A stretch of 11,176 nucleotides of DNA from Campylobacteraceae bacterium (GTDB taxonomy: Bacteria > Campylobacterota > Campylobacteria > Campylobacterales > Sulfurovaceae), in assembly GCA_026985655.1 (NCBI GenBank), contig JALSQB010000120.1, positions 1 to 11,176 of the forward strand. The letters are read 5' to 3'. Within the stretch, counting starts at the first letter, position 1; every line of letters starts with the position of its first letter. The notes beneath the pieces were generated by a model that was given only the letters and a program-made list of their open reading frames with translations, searched no databases and was not told the origin of the DNA. Made by a program: the position numbers and the translations under genes. This document shows positions 1 to 7,788 of this stretch, piece after piece.

Positions 1-15
1 AAAATCTATTACAAT

Positions 16-56
16 TTGACATATTTTTAGACTTTTTTATTTTATTACCCTACAAT
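16..56 (+). promoter_or_regulatory. Probable radA promoter region
   Basis: The spacer before radA holds a TACAAT hexamer at 51-56, a reasonable -10 box about 29 bases before the start codon. A TTGACA lies at 16-21, but its 29-base distance from the -10 box is too long for a standard pair. The intervening T-rich runs resemble the periodic T-rich upstream region typical of epsilonproteobacterial vegetative promoters, which often lack a -35 box. This assignment is by eye only. Confidence 0.35.
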
Positions 57-84
57 TCTATTAATAAACTTGTTGGAGTAGAAA

Positions 85-1434
85 ATGGCAAAGAAAAAAA
101 TCATCTTTGAATGTCAAGCTTGTGGCTTTCAAAGCCCACGATGGTTGGGTAAATGTACAGGGTGCGAACAATGGGATACCATGACAGAACTCACCTCTGA
201 ACAAGTCAAATTTGTCGAAGAGAGCAAAAGTAATTCCAGTAGAAACAGTAGCATTCAAGCCATTCCCATTACAGAAGTTCAGCAAGAGAACATTACCCGT
301 TTTAGCTCTGGGAGTAAGGAGCTAGATTTGGTTCTTGGTGGGGGCATTGTGCCTGGTTCTCTCACTTTAATTGGGGGTAGCCCTGGAATTGGGAAATCTA
401 CCCTACTACTTAAAATTGCAGGTAACTTAGCCAAACAAAAACGTAATGTACTCTATGTTTCAGGTGAAGAGTCAGCAGGACAGATTAAACTTAGAGCTGA
501 TAGGCTCGATGCCAATGAAAAAGAGGTTTATTTATTAGCAGAAATTAACCTACATCATATTTTAAGTGAAATAAACTCTAAAAAGTATGATTTTATTATT
601 ATTGATTCCATTCAAACACTCTACTCTGAAGAGACTCCCTCTGCCCCTGGTTCAGTCACCCAAGTTCGTACCATTACCTTTGAGCTTATGCGTGTGGCAA
701 AAAGTTTAAACATTCCCATCTTTATTATTGGACACATTACCAAAGATGGCTCAATCGCTGGGCCAAGAGTTTTAGAACATATGGTCGATACGGTGCTTTA
801 TTTTGAAGGTGACCCAAACTCCGAACTTCGACTACTTAGAGGCTTTAAAAACCGTTTTGGTTCAACCAATGAAGTAGGTATTTTTGAAATGTCTAAACGA
901 GGATTACTTGATGCCCAAACAATGGCAGGAAAATTTTTCAACAAAGAGAAACTCTCTTCAGGTTCTGCCTTAACCGTTATTATGGAAGGGAGTCGTCCCA
1001 TTATCATTGAAATCCAAGCTTTGGTTTCAGAAGCCTATGGACACCCCAAAAGAAGTTCAACTGGCTTTGACAATAACCGATTAAATATGCTCTTAGCCCT
1101 TTTAGAGAAAAAGCTTGACTTACCTTTAGGTACGTATGATGTCTTTGTCAATATCTCAGGAGGCATCAAAATAAATGAACCAGCAGCCGATTTAGCCATT
1201 ATTGCTGCGATTTTAAGTTCTTACCGAGACCGAGAACTTTCAGCTGAAACACTTTTTTTAGGAGAGGTTAGTTTAACAGGGGAAATACGTGAAATCACGG
1301 CACAAGCCCAAAGGATTAAAGAGCTTGAAACCCAAGGGTTTAGCAAAGTAATTGTACCAACAAAACCACTTGAAAAAACAAGTATTAAATGTTTTGTTGC
1401 CAATGAAGTTTCTAAAGTAGTAGAGTGGATGTAA
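85..1434 (+). CDS. radA: DNA repair protein RadA (RecA-like ATPase with Lon-type C-terminal domain)
   Basis: RadA (Sms) is a cytoplasmic RecA-family ATPase that promotes branch migration and processing of recombination intermediates during homologous recombination and repair. The 449-residue protein has the normal full length and domain order. A four-cysteine zinc finger (C10, C13, C24, C27) is followed by a RecA-like core with Walker A GGSPGIGKST at 97-106 and a hydrophobic Walker B strand ending at D164. The RadA signature KNRFG lies at 255-259, and a Lon protease-like domain runs from about 290 to the end. The start is supported by TTGGAG at 73-78, six bases before ATG. The gene ends 3 bp from the end of the convergent CNNM gene, so there is no room for a terminator between them. 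Identification is firm from the motifs. Confidence 0.97.
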   Translation: MAKKKIIFECQACGFQSPRWLGKCTGCEQWDTMTELTSEQVKFVEESKSNSSRNSSIQAIPITEVQQENITRFSSGSKELDLVLGGGIVPGSLTLIGGSPGIGKSTLLLKIAGNLAKQKRNVLYVSGEESAGQIKLRADRLDANEKEVYLLAEINLHHILSEINSKKYDFIIIDSIQTLYSEETPSAPGSVTQVRTITFELMRVAKSLNIPIFIIGHITKDGSIAGPRVLEHMVDTVLYFEGDPNSELRLLRGFKNRFGSTNEVGIFEMSKRGLLDAQTMAGKFFNKEKLSSGSALTVIMEGSRPIIIEIQALVSEAYGHPKRSSTGFDNNRLNMLLALLEKKLDLPLGTYDVFVNISGGIKINEPAADLAIIAAILSSYRDRELSAETLFLGEVSLTGEIREITAQAQRIKELETQGFSKVIVPTKPLEKTSIKCFVANEVSKVVEWM

Positions 1435-1437
1435 AGC

Positions 1438-2487
1438 TTATTCGCTTAATTGTTCTTCTCTATGTCTTTTAATCTTTTTGTTAATCTTTACCAAATCACG
1501 CATATCTTCAATGGTATCACTTTCATCCATAATTTCAATTCCAAGTAAAGTCTCCACACAATCTTCAAGGGTTAAGATACCCTCTGTTTGGTCATGAGAG
1601 TCAATTACCAAGAACATATGTTGCTTCTTTTTAATAAACATATCAATGGCTTTAATGACATAAAGTGTTTCATGAATACTATGAATATGATCTTGAATAC
1701 TTGCAATGCTTACGCTATCATCAACTAAAGATTGTTTAAAAATCTTTTTGGTTAAGACAATACCTGTTACATCTTCAATGCTTCCATTACAAACAGGAAT
1801 ACGTGAAAACTTAAAGATGTCTGCTTGTGTTTCGAGTACCTCTTTGATGGTCATTTTCCCATCTAAAGAGAAAACTACTGAACGTGGTGTTAAAATTTCG
1901 CTCACCTCTTTTTTATCTACTTTCAGAACATTTTCAATATAATCAGACTCCTGCTCATCAAGAACACCCTCATCTTCAGAGATAAGCATACTTTCTAAAA
2001 GTTCATCTTTTGTGGTTGTTTCTGACTCTTGACCTTTAGATATTTTATTGGTTACAAAAGTAGTAATAAAGAGTACAGGATAAGTTAAAATAATAAAAAA
2101 TTGAATAATTCTTCCTGCCATAGGGGCTAAAGCTTTCCAGTAAATTGCCCCAATGGTTTTAGGAATAATCTCTGAAAAAAATAAAATAGAAAATGTCAAA
2201 ACAACAGAGACCATTACCATGGCAAAATCTCCGTCAAATACTTTAGATGCTTGTGCGCCAACTACTGTTGCCCCTAAAGTATTGGCAATGGTATTTAAAA
2301 TTAAAATTGAACCAATAGATTGGCTAATATTTTCTTTGTGTGAGCGTAAAATTTGAGCTGTTTTAGGATGCTCTTTTTCAAGAACTGAAATATAAGACAT
2401 CTGAATCGAAAGAAGCACTGCTTCAAGAATAGAACACAGGAATGAAATTCCTACCGAAAGAAGAAAAAAGAGTATAAGATAACTCAT
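1438..2487 (-). CDS. CNNM/DUF21 plus CBS-pair membrane protein, short HlyC/CorC-like (probable Mg2+/Co2+ transport)
   Basis: This 349-residue protein has a CNNM (DUF21) transmembrane domain followed by a cytoplasmic CBS pair. Hydrophobic segments cover about 1-28, 55-80, 90-112 and 118-147. They include the small-residue stretch ILNTIANTLGA and the conserved EIIPK at 105-109. The CBS pair begins near TPRS at 200-203 and ends near the GILTLEDCVE stretch at about 283-292. Family members bind Mg2+-ATP through the CBS pair and act in magnesium or cobalt export or homeostasis. The usual CorC_HlyC C-terminal domain is missing: only about 40 charged residues follow the CBS pair, so this is a short form. 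It lies 21 bp after mgtE and is probably cotranscribed with it. The Shine-Dalgarno is poor (AAAAGG, well upstream), which suggests coupling. The exact substrate and direction of transport cannot be read from the sequence. Confidence 0.88.
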   Translation of the reverse strand: MSYLILFFLLSVGISFLCSILEAVLLSIQMSYISVLEKEHPKTAQILRSHKENISQSIGSILILNTIANTLGATVVGAQASKVFDGDFAMVMVSVVLTFSILFFSEIIPKTIGAIYWKALAPMAGRIIQFFIILTYPVLFITTFVTNKISKGQESETTTKDELLESMLISEDEGVLDEQESDYIENVLKVDKKEVSEILTPRSVVFSLDGKMTIKEVLETQADIFKFSRIPVCNGSIEDVTGIVLTKKIFKQSLVDDSVSIASIQDHIHSIHETLYVIKAIDMFIKKKQHMFLVIDSHDQTEGILTLEDCVETLLGIEIMDESDTIEDMRDLVKINKKIKRHREEQLSE

Positions 2488-2508
2488 ATTAGTATAATAA
2501 ACCTTTTG

Positions 2509-3834
2509 TTATAAAATAATGGTCGCTAGACCTAAGAAGCTAAAGAATCCAACAACATCTGTCACCGTTGTAAGGATAACTGTACTTCCAATAGCAGGAT
2601 CAACATTCATTTTCTCTAAGAAAAGTGGAATGATTGAGCCAAAGAAACCAGCTAGTAGTAAATTTACGAGCATAGAAAGAGCAATTACGTAACCTAAATT
2701 TTCTACATCAAACCAAAATGATGCAATTATGCCAATGATTATAGCAAATAATAATCCATTTAATAATGAAATACTTACCTCTTTAAAGATAATTCTTCTC
2801 GCATCACTCTGTGAAATATCCCCCAATGTTAATTGACGTACCACAACTGTTAAAGTCTGTGTTCCTGCATTTCCTCCCATGGACGCAACAATTGGCATCA
2901 AAATAGCAAGGGCAACCACTTCATTTAAAATATCAGAAAAAAGCCCAATAACAATAGAAGCAAAAATAGCCGTTACCAGATTTATGCCTAGCCATGAAGC
3001 ACGTTTTCTTCCTGCTTTCAAAATCTCTTCATCTTCTTCTACCTCATCGTCGAGTCCTGCTAGATTATAGATTTGTTCGGTAGCTTGCTCATTAATAATG
3101 TCATGAATGTCATCAGAAGTAATTCGCCCAATAAGCTTTCTCTCTTTAGTAACAATGGGCATAACAAAAAGGTCATACTCTTTAAAGAGATTAACCACCT
3201 CTTTAATCTCATCGGTATCAAGTGAAACAATGGGTTCAAAATTCTCTTCAGAATGTTCAATATTTTCTTTAAATGTTTTTTTAAAATCAAAGGTTAAAAG
3301 ATCATCTAAATCAATGCTATAAAGCAGAATATCATTTTTAGTAGTAATAAAAAGATTATGTACATTCTCTAGTACTTTAGATTTTTTAAGTTGAGAAAAA
3401 CGGTCAATTACCTCTTGCACAAACTCCTCTTCATTGGCAGTGAAGACTTCCACCTGCATATGAGAACCTGCTTCATTCTCATCATAAGAGTCCAAAAGTC
3501 TAATCTCAGCTTGGTCACTTTTGTCAAGACTTTTAAAGACTTCTGATGCCATCTCCTCATCATGCTCTTTAAGCTCTTGCATAAACTCAGCTTGGTCATC
3601 ACTCTCTAGCTCTTTTACAGCTTTGGTAAAATCTTTAGCTTCAAGAGATTCAACCATATCATCAAAGTATCGGTCAGGTAATTCAAGTGCGACATCACCC
3701 AAAATATCTTTAGGAATAAGTTTAATCGCTTCAGAAAAAGTCTCTTCATCATACTGTTTTAATATATTAACAATTTCAGAAAAGTGAATATCATCATTTT
3801 GATGTAATTCTAAATATCTTTTTAATATTTGCAT
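2509..3834 (-). CDS. mgtE: Magnesium channel/transporter MgtE
   Basis: MgtE is an inner-membrane Mg2+ channel gated by its own cytoplasmic magnesium-sensing domains. The 441-residue protein has the expected order: an acidic helical MgtE-N domain (about 1-120), a CBS pair (about 125-250), an acidic connecting helix, and five membrane helices from about 273 to the end. The pore-domain signature MGGNAGTQT is at 309-317. An aspartate in the last helix (D416, in TTVTDVVGF) matches the family's ion-binding aspartate. The start is well supported by AAGGAG (complement of 3844-3849), nine bases upstream of ATG. It is the middle gene of a minus-strand operon, 33 bp after the large unknown membrane protein gene and 21 bp before the CNNM gene. 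Magnesium sensing is expected to be by the protein itself; no riboswitch could be fitted in the short 5' spacer. Confidence 0.96.
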   Translation of the reverse strand: MQILKRYLELHQNDDIHFSEIVNILKQYDEETFSEAIKLIPKDILGDVALELPDRYFDDMVESLEAKDFTKAVKELESDDQAEFMQELKEHDEEMASEVFKSLDKSDQAEIRLLDSYDENEAGSHMQVEVFTANEEEFVQEVIDRFSQLKKSKVLENVHNLFITTKNDILLYSIDLDDLLTFDFKKTFKENIEHSEENFEPIVSLDTDEIKEVVNLFKEYDLFVMPIVTKERKLIGRITSDDIHDIINEQATEQIYNLAGLDDEVEEDEEILKAGRKRASWLGINLVTAIFASIVIGLFSDILNEVVALAILMPIVASMGGNAGTQTLTVVVRQLTLGDISQSDARRIIFKEVSISLLNGLLFAIIIGIIASFWFDVENLGYVIALSMLVNLLLAGFFGSIIPLFLEKMNVDPAIGSTVILTTVTDVVGFFSFLGLATIIL

Positions 3835-3867
3835 AGAAATTCACTCCTTAAAAAAAATTTTCGTATT

Positions 3868-6099
3868 TTAGTTTAATCTAACTTCTTTAAACCTTTTTAG
3901 ACGTTTTAAAAAATAGACATCAATAAGTTTGGCTAAGTTAGTCTGTTTCTTTTCAAAATCTTTAGCATTATCATAATCTAAAATATTAATATGATAATGT
4001 ACTCTAAATTGGTCTTTTGAAATAGTATAAGTAAAAATATTTTTATTTTTGCTATCTAAGTTATAAAATTTTAAGACAAATGAATAAACAATATAAAGCG
4101 TTACTTGACTCTCCTCTTCATAGTCAGCATGAGGTTTAAGATTTTTTATCGCTTCTTCAATAGAGAATTTCGCAACCTCTTCATCACTTAAATAGTCTGC
4201 ATAAGAGTTCATAAAGCTATCTTTTTTCATCTCCTCTAAAAGCGTACTTAATTTCAGTTCGCTAAGCTTATAGCGATACATAATTTTGGTCGCAACTCTG
4301 TCATTACCTGAAATACGATAATTCTCTCGATAAACGTGTTTCTCTTCATCTGTAATAGGTACATCACGAAGTAATTTAGGGAAAAGGTCAAAACAGAAAG
4401 TACCAATTTGAGTATTTTGTGTTAGTTTCACCTTTTTGAGTTTTTCAACCAAACCATAGGCAGAAACCAAATTATTATAGGAGATAGAAATTTTTTCATA
4501 GCTTTGTGAACTTTCATTATATGTATATAAAGAGCGACTTGAACGTAATTCGTGTTTATCATAATCGGACTCTTCAAAAGTATGTGCTTTTACTTTACTC
4601 TTTTTTTTAACTTCTTTATCTCGTTTAAATACTGTCTCTTTTAAATATCTTAAAAAGGTCTTACCCACTTCTAAAAAAGTTTTATCATTTTTTCTGCCTC
4701 TTATATAGGGAATCACAATTGTATATAATAAAAAAGAGTATAAAAGAAAATTAACTCCCATGTAAAATACATTAGACAATATACTCTTAATTTCAGGAAA
4801 TGGTATAAGAGGGGCTTCACCTGTCAAAGTAATAATGGCGACTAAGAACAAAACTTTTTTAGTCTCTTCATCTAAAAGTAACGCTTTGTTCTTTTGTAAT
4901 TCTCGTATGTCCTCTATGTCAGCTTGATAGTTGGCATTGTAACTAATATCTTCTAACTCTTTTAAAGTCTTGTTCTGATGATACATACCCAGTGATTCTT
5001 TGGCTTTACTTGCTGTTTCAATAAAAAAATCAATAGAGGCTTTCCACTTTCTATAAGAGAGTGTATTTAAAATCGTTTCGTCTTTTTTAACATTAAGATT
5101 GGTAGTGCTGTTTCCTACTTTAATGTAATAAGCTTCTTGAATTTTAGTATCCATCATATGAAATTTAGGAATTACCTGTAACAAATTCTGAATAAAAATC
5201 TCCGTGGCAGACTCATCATCTAAATCTTTCATTGTTTGATACTTATTATTCTCCTCTTTTAAATCTTCTAATAAATAAGAGTTTAACTTTTTTAATATTT
5301 CATTATTAATAGCTATTTCATTAATTATATTACGCAAATATTCTGTTTTGGTGACCTTCAAAAAGTTTAAAATCACACGTTCTTCAATGGTGTCTTGAAT
5401 AATCTTTTTAATGATTTGCTTAAACAATGCCTCTTTCTGATGGGCATAAGACTGACCATTAATTTCTAAATGAAGTGTAAGATTTGGAAGTTCTTTTTCT
5501 AATGAGTTATAAATATTATCAACAATACTCAACTGATAGAGTTCACCCTTTTCAAAGCTTAAGCCATGTGTAAAATAAATGCTTTTTTTCAACATATTTT
5601 GAAAATTTCGATTAAGAATGGTATGAAAGCCAGCATTCTCACTCTTAAGCGAAAACTTTAAGGCTTTCTCTTGTGACAAAATATTCTCTTTAACAAGCAA
5701 ACTTGAACTTATCTCTTCGAACAATAAATTGTCAGAGACAAGAGGAAAATAGGTGACAACTTTAAGCATAAAATTCAATAACTCAGCTTCTTTAGTGCTA
5801 TGTTCTTCTTCAATGTATCCGATGCTCTTATTTAAAAAAGTATTTCGAAGATTCACTTTAGTTTTTTTATTAAGAGCGTTTATTAGAAATAAAAGTGAAT
5901 CTTTCAAATTCTCTTTTGTCACGCCATCTAAATAGACAAACCCTAAAGAATCCATAGTAAAATCAACATTATTATGCTGAAAAGTAATCCATGACCAATT
6001 ACTATTATGGTCTATCTTTAAATCGCTAAGCTTTAAACTTTTATAAAACTCATCAAAATCAGTAATCGGTAGCCAAAGTGCATAAAGTTGAGTAGTCAT
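3868..6099 (-). CDS. Large membrane protein of unknown function (743 residues), first gene of the mgtE operon
   Basis: I do not recognise this protein. From the ATG at 6099 it is 743 residues long. A frame extension to 6117 would need a TTG start, whereas ATG 6099 has an ideal ribosome site in front of it. The N-terminal ~410 residues are predicted soluble, mixed helix and strand, rich in Lys, Glu, Asn and Leu. Two hydrophobic segments follow, about 416-432 and 440-463, separated by a short proline-containing turn (PLIPFPE). After a very basic linker (KKKSK near 500) comes a ~230-residue soluble C-terminal part. No signal peptide, ATP motif, protease triad or metal-binding cluster is evident. 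With two membrane spans, both large domains would be on the same side, presumably cytoplasmic. Its position 33 bp before mgtE suggests cotranscription and perhaps a role linked to ion or envelope homeostasis, but that is inference from context only. Confidence 0.8.
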   Translation of the reverse strand: MTTQLYALWLPITDFDEFYKSLKLSDLKIDHNSNWSWITFQHNNVDFTMDSLGFVYLDGVTKENLKDSLLFLINALNKKTKVNLRNTFLNKSIGYIEEEHSTKEAELLNFMLKVVTYFPLVSDNLLFEEISSSLLVKENILSQEKALKFSLKSENAGFHTILNRNFQNMLKKSIYFTHGLSFEKGELYQLSIVDNIYNSLEKELPNLTLHLEINGQSYAHQKEALFKQIIKKIIQDTIEERVILNFLKVTKTEYLRNIINEIAINNEILKKLNSYLLEDLKEENNKYQTMKDLDDESATEIFIQNLLQVIPKFHMMDTKIQEAYYIKVGNSTTNLNVKKDETILNTLSYRKWKASIDFFIETASKAKESLGMYHQNKTLKELEDISYNANYQADIEDIRELQKNKALLLDEETKKVLFLVAIITLTGEAPLIPFPEIKSILSNVFYMGVNFLLYSFLLYTIVIPYIRGRKNDKTFLEVGKTFLRYLKETVFKRDKEVKKKSKVKAHTFEESDYDKHELRSSRSLYTYNESSQSYEKISISYNNLVSAYGLVEKLKKVKLTQNTQIGTFCFDLFPKLLRDVPITDEEKHVYRENYRISGNDRVATKIMYRYKLSELKLSTLLEEMKKDSFMNSYADYLSDEEVAKFSIEEAIKNLKPHADYEEESQVTLYIVYSFVLKFYNLDSKNKNIFTYTISKDQFRVHYHINILDYDNAKDFEKKQTNLAKLIDVYFLKRLKRFKEVRLN

Positions 6100-6103
6100 G
6101 GTT

Positions 6104-6110
6104 TCTCCTA
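6104..6110 (-). promoter_or_regulatory. Ribosome binding site that fixes the start of the 743-residue protein
   Basis: On the minus strand, TAGGAGA lies five to six bases before the ATG at 6099-6097. This strong site sits inside the six-codon extension that would begin with TTG at 6117, so it supports initiation at the downstream ATG. Confidence 0.75.
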
Positions 6111-6129
6111 TTTCCAATAATGTTGGTAG

Positions 6130-6135
6130 ATTTTA
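6130..6135 (-). promoter_or_regulatory. Candidate -10 box for the leftward (743-residue protein/mgtE/CNNM) operon
   Basis: Read on the minus strand, this is TAAAAT. A weak TTGTGA-like -35 candidate lies 15 bases further upstream, and the start codon at 6099 is about 30 bases downstream. No other promoter is evident between 6099 and the divergent gene, so the leftward promoter must lie in this short spacer or inside the divergent gene. Confidence 0.3.
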
Positions 6136-6145
6136 ACTAATTTGA

Positions 6146-6151
6146 TATAAT
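6146..6151 (+). promoter_or_regulatory. -10 box (TATAAT) for the ATPase/nuclease-cysS transcription unit
   Basis: A consensus TATAAT preceded by a T-rich stretch lies 30 bases before the ATG at 6182. An AAGGG ribosome site follows at 6169-6173, with eight bases to the ATG. This is the only good promoter seen upstream of the rightward unit, which includes the essential cysS gene. Confidence 0.55.
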
Positions 6152-6181
6152 CACAACATTAAAGCGTTAAGGGTCGCGATC

Positions 6182-7216
6182 ATGATAAAAAAAATTGAAA
6201 TTGAAAATTTTATGCAATTAAAAAGTCAAAAACTTGGTTTTTCTAATATTAACATATTTGCAGGAGTGAATGATACAGGAAAAACTTCTTTACTTAAACT
6301 CCTATACGCTTCTGTTAAGGCAAGAGAAGAAGCAAAAAATAAATCATCTATTCATAACTTTGGGGAACATTTTTCGATAAAGTTAAGAAATGTATTTGAC
6401 ATAGAGAAGTTAGGAAACTTAGTTACAAAAAAAGAGAAAATTTTAAAAGTTGAACTATTTTTCAATGATAATTCTAATCATCACTTCTCTTTTTCTTCAC
6501 AAGCTGAAAAAAATTTCCAGACTTGTTCTAATTTAGATAATCAAGATTTCAACATACAAAGTACATTTTTACCTCCTAAAGAAGTTTTAACCATTCAAAA
6601 AATCATTAGAACAATGGTTGAAAAATATGATTTAAAAGGTTATGATGACACCTATTATGACTTAGTAAAGTCTTTAGATACACCTATTGCGAGAGGAGCA
6701 TTGTCTAAAGGTTTTAAAGAAGCCGATAAAGAGTTAGAAAAATCACTCGATGGACGACTTAAACAACAAGAAAATGGTTCATTTCGTTTTGAAAAGGGAA
6801 AACAAAGTTTTTCAATTTCACTTACAGCAGAAGGTGTCAAGAAGATAGGTATTATTAATCAACTTTTAAAAAACAAGACCATTGACAAAAATACCATACT
6901 TATGATTGATGAACCTGAAGTAGCACTACATCCAAGTATTATTGAAAAAGTAGCTAAAATTCTTTTTGATTTATCTCAAGTTGGGGTACAAATATTTATT
7001 GCTACCCATAGCTATTTTATTTTAAAATCATTCCAACTACTAGCCTATGAACATAATAAAGATATATACTTTTTTAATTTAGATAAAAAAGATGAGCATA
7101 TTGAAATCATCTCTTCAAACTTAAAAAAAGGTATCCCTAAAAATGAAATTTCTAATAGCTCAATAGCACTCTTTGACAGAGGAAATGAACTTAAAATCAA
7201 ACAACTGGGTCTATAA
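6182..7216 (+). CDS. AAA (SMC/OLD-like, ABC-type) ATPase, probable sensor/regulator of a two-gene nuclease system
   Basis: This 344-residue protein begins with the pattern typical of RecF/SMC/OLD-type ATPases: a short IKKIEIENFMQL strand, then Walker A GVNDTGKT at 28-35. After a helical, charged middle part comes a degenerate ABC signature (LTAEGVKK, 214-221), Walker B with catalytic glutamate MIDEPE at 241-246 followed by ALHP, and a switch-histidine motif ATHS at 274-277. No Toprim nuclease domain follows; the protein ends about 67 residues later. Such compact ATPases often pair with a separate nuclease or other effector in defence systems (Septu, PARIS and Gabija use related ATPases). Here the next frame starts 2 bp after this stop and encodes a PD-(D/E)XK-like domain. 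The ATPase fold is seen directly; the defence role is inferred from architecture and context. The gene is noticeably AT-rich, compatible with horizontal transfer. Confidence 0.88.
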   Translation: MIKKIEIENFMQLKSQKLGFSNINIFAGVNDTGKTSLLKLLYASVKAREEAKNKSSIHNFGEHFSIKLRNVFDIEKLGNLVTKKEKILKVELFFNDNSNHHFSFSSQAEKNFQTCSNLDNQDFNIQSTFLPPKEVLTIQKIIRTMVEKYDLKGYDDTYYDLVKSLDTPIARGALSKGFKEADKELEKSLDGRLKQQENGSFRFEKGKQSFSISLTAEGVKKIGIINQLLKNKTIDKNTILMIDEPEVALHPSIIEKVAKILFDLSQVGVQIFIATHSYFILKSFQLLAYEHNKDIYFFNLDKKDEHIEIISSNLKKGIPKNEISNSSIALFDRGNELKIKQLGL

Positions 7217-7218
7217 AA

Positions 7219-7788
7219 ATGCCAAAAATAGTAGAAGATGAGATTGAGTTTGATTTTAAAGATGAAACTGTTTTAAAATATGACGATAGTAATGCTCATA
7301 AAAAGTGTAAAGGCAAAGATAAAAAAGGTGTAGATTTTCTATATAAAACCAATACAAATTTATTACTTGTTGAAGTAAAAGATTACAATACTAACATATC
7401 TCATAAAACTCCTTCCGAAATAGAAAAAATAAAAAAAGATAGAGAAACATCTTTGGAAATAACAAAAGAAACTCCTTATGAGAAAATTAGTGCCAATATT
7501 GAGCAGAAATTTAATGATACACTCTTAAATTTATTCTCTTCAACTTTTAATAAAAGCCCTAAAAATGAACTAACAAAGTTTTTACTTGGAACTGAAACAA
7601 TCATACTGATTTTAGTGATTGATTTACCTTATGAGTTAAAAACAGATTTAACTGACATTGAAATAAAACTAAATAAACAATTAGAAAAAATAAAATGTAT
7701 CTTTAACATTGAGTTTCTCATTCTTAATTCCGAAAGCAAACTTAATAGTTTTAAAATGCAACGAATTCCTCCTAAAGAAAAAATAAAC
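7219..7788 (+). other. PD-(D/E)XK nuclease-like domain (putative effector partner of the upstream ATPase)
   Basis: This segment encodes an acidic N-terminus and then GVDFLYKTNTN-LLLVEVKDY at 37-56. The spacing D39-x12-E52-x-K54, with E and K on a hydrophobic strand, is the hallmark of the PD-(D/E)XK nuclease fold found in restriction enzymes and many defence effectors. A charged helical region (about 60-110) and a hydrophobic strand (IILILVIDLPYE) follow. By my count, bases 7261-7320 are 17/60 G+C against 27/60 for bases 8401-8460 in cysS, so the segment differs in composition from the synthetase it precedes. No DNA-binding domain is evident, so the ATPase may recruit or gate it. Assignment rests on a short motif; another PD-(D/E)XK-like or degenerate role is possible. 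Confidence 0.6.

Larger units (their letters stand above)
6118..6161. promoter_or_regulatory. Inverted repeat bracketing divergent promoters (possible operator)
   Basis: TAATGTTG at 6118-6125 and CAACATTA at 6154-6161 are perfect 8-bp inverted copies, separated by 28 bases. The repeat encloses the TATAAT of the rightward promoter and a TAAAAT candidate for the leftward promoter. The long loop makes an RNA hairpin unlikely, so two binding half-sites for a dimeric regulator are a better reading. A chance repeat in AT-rich DNA remains possible. Confidence 0.35.

Noticed and set aside
16..21. TTGACA as a true -35 box for radA
   Set aside because: It is 29 bases from the TACAAT -10 candidate, and no -10 box occurs at 16-18 bases; only the -10 box is considered credible.
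1431..1452. Possible terminator between the convergent radA and CNNM genes
   Set aside because: Only a 4-bp AAGC/GCTT pairing exists, there is no U-tract, and it overlaps both coding ends.
3060..3834. Several 60-90 codon frames on both strands within mgtE
   Set aside because: They overlap a full-length, motif-confirmed MgtE, have low-complexity Ser- or Leu/Lys-rich sequences, and no ribosome sites.
6100..6117. Upstream TTG start adding six residues to the 743-residue protein
   Set aside because: The strong TAGGAGA site lies inside that extension and is correctly spaced for the ATG at 6099.
6182..7216. ATPase as an OLD-family nuclease by itself
   Set aside because: The sequence ends about 67 residues after the ATHS switch motif and has no Toprim acidic motifs, so it is an ATPase only.
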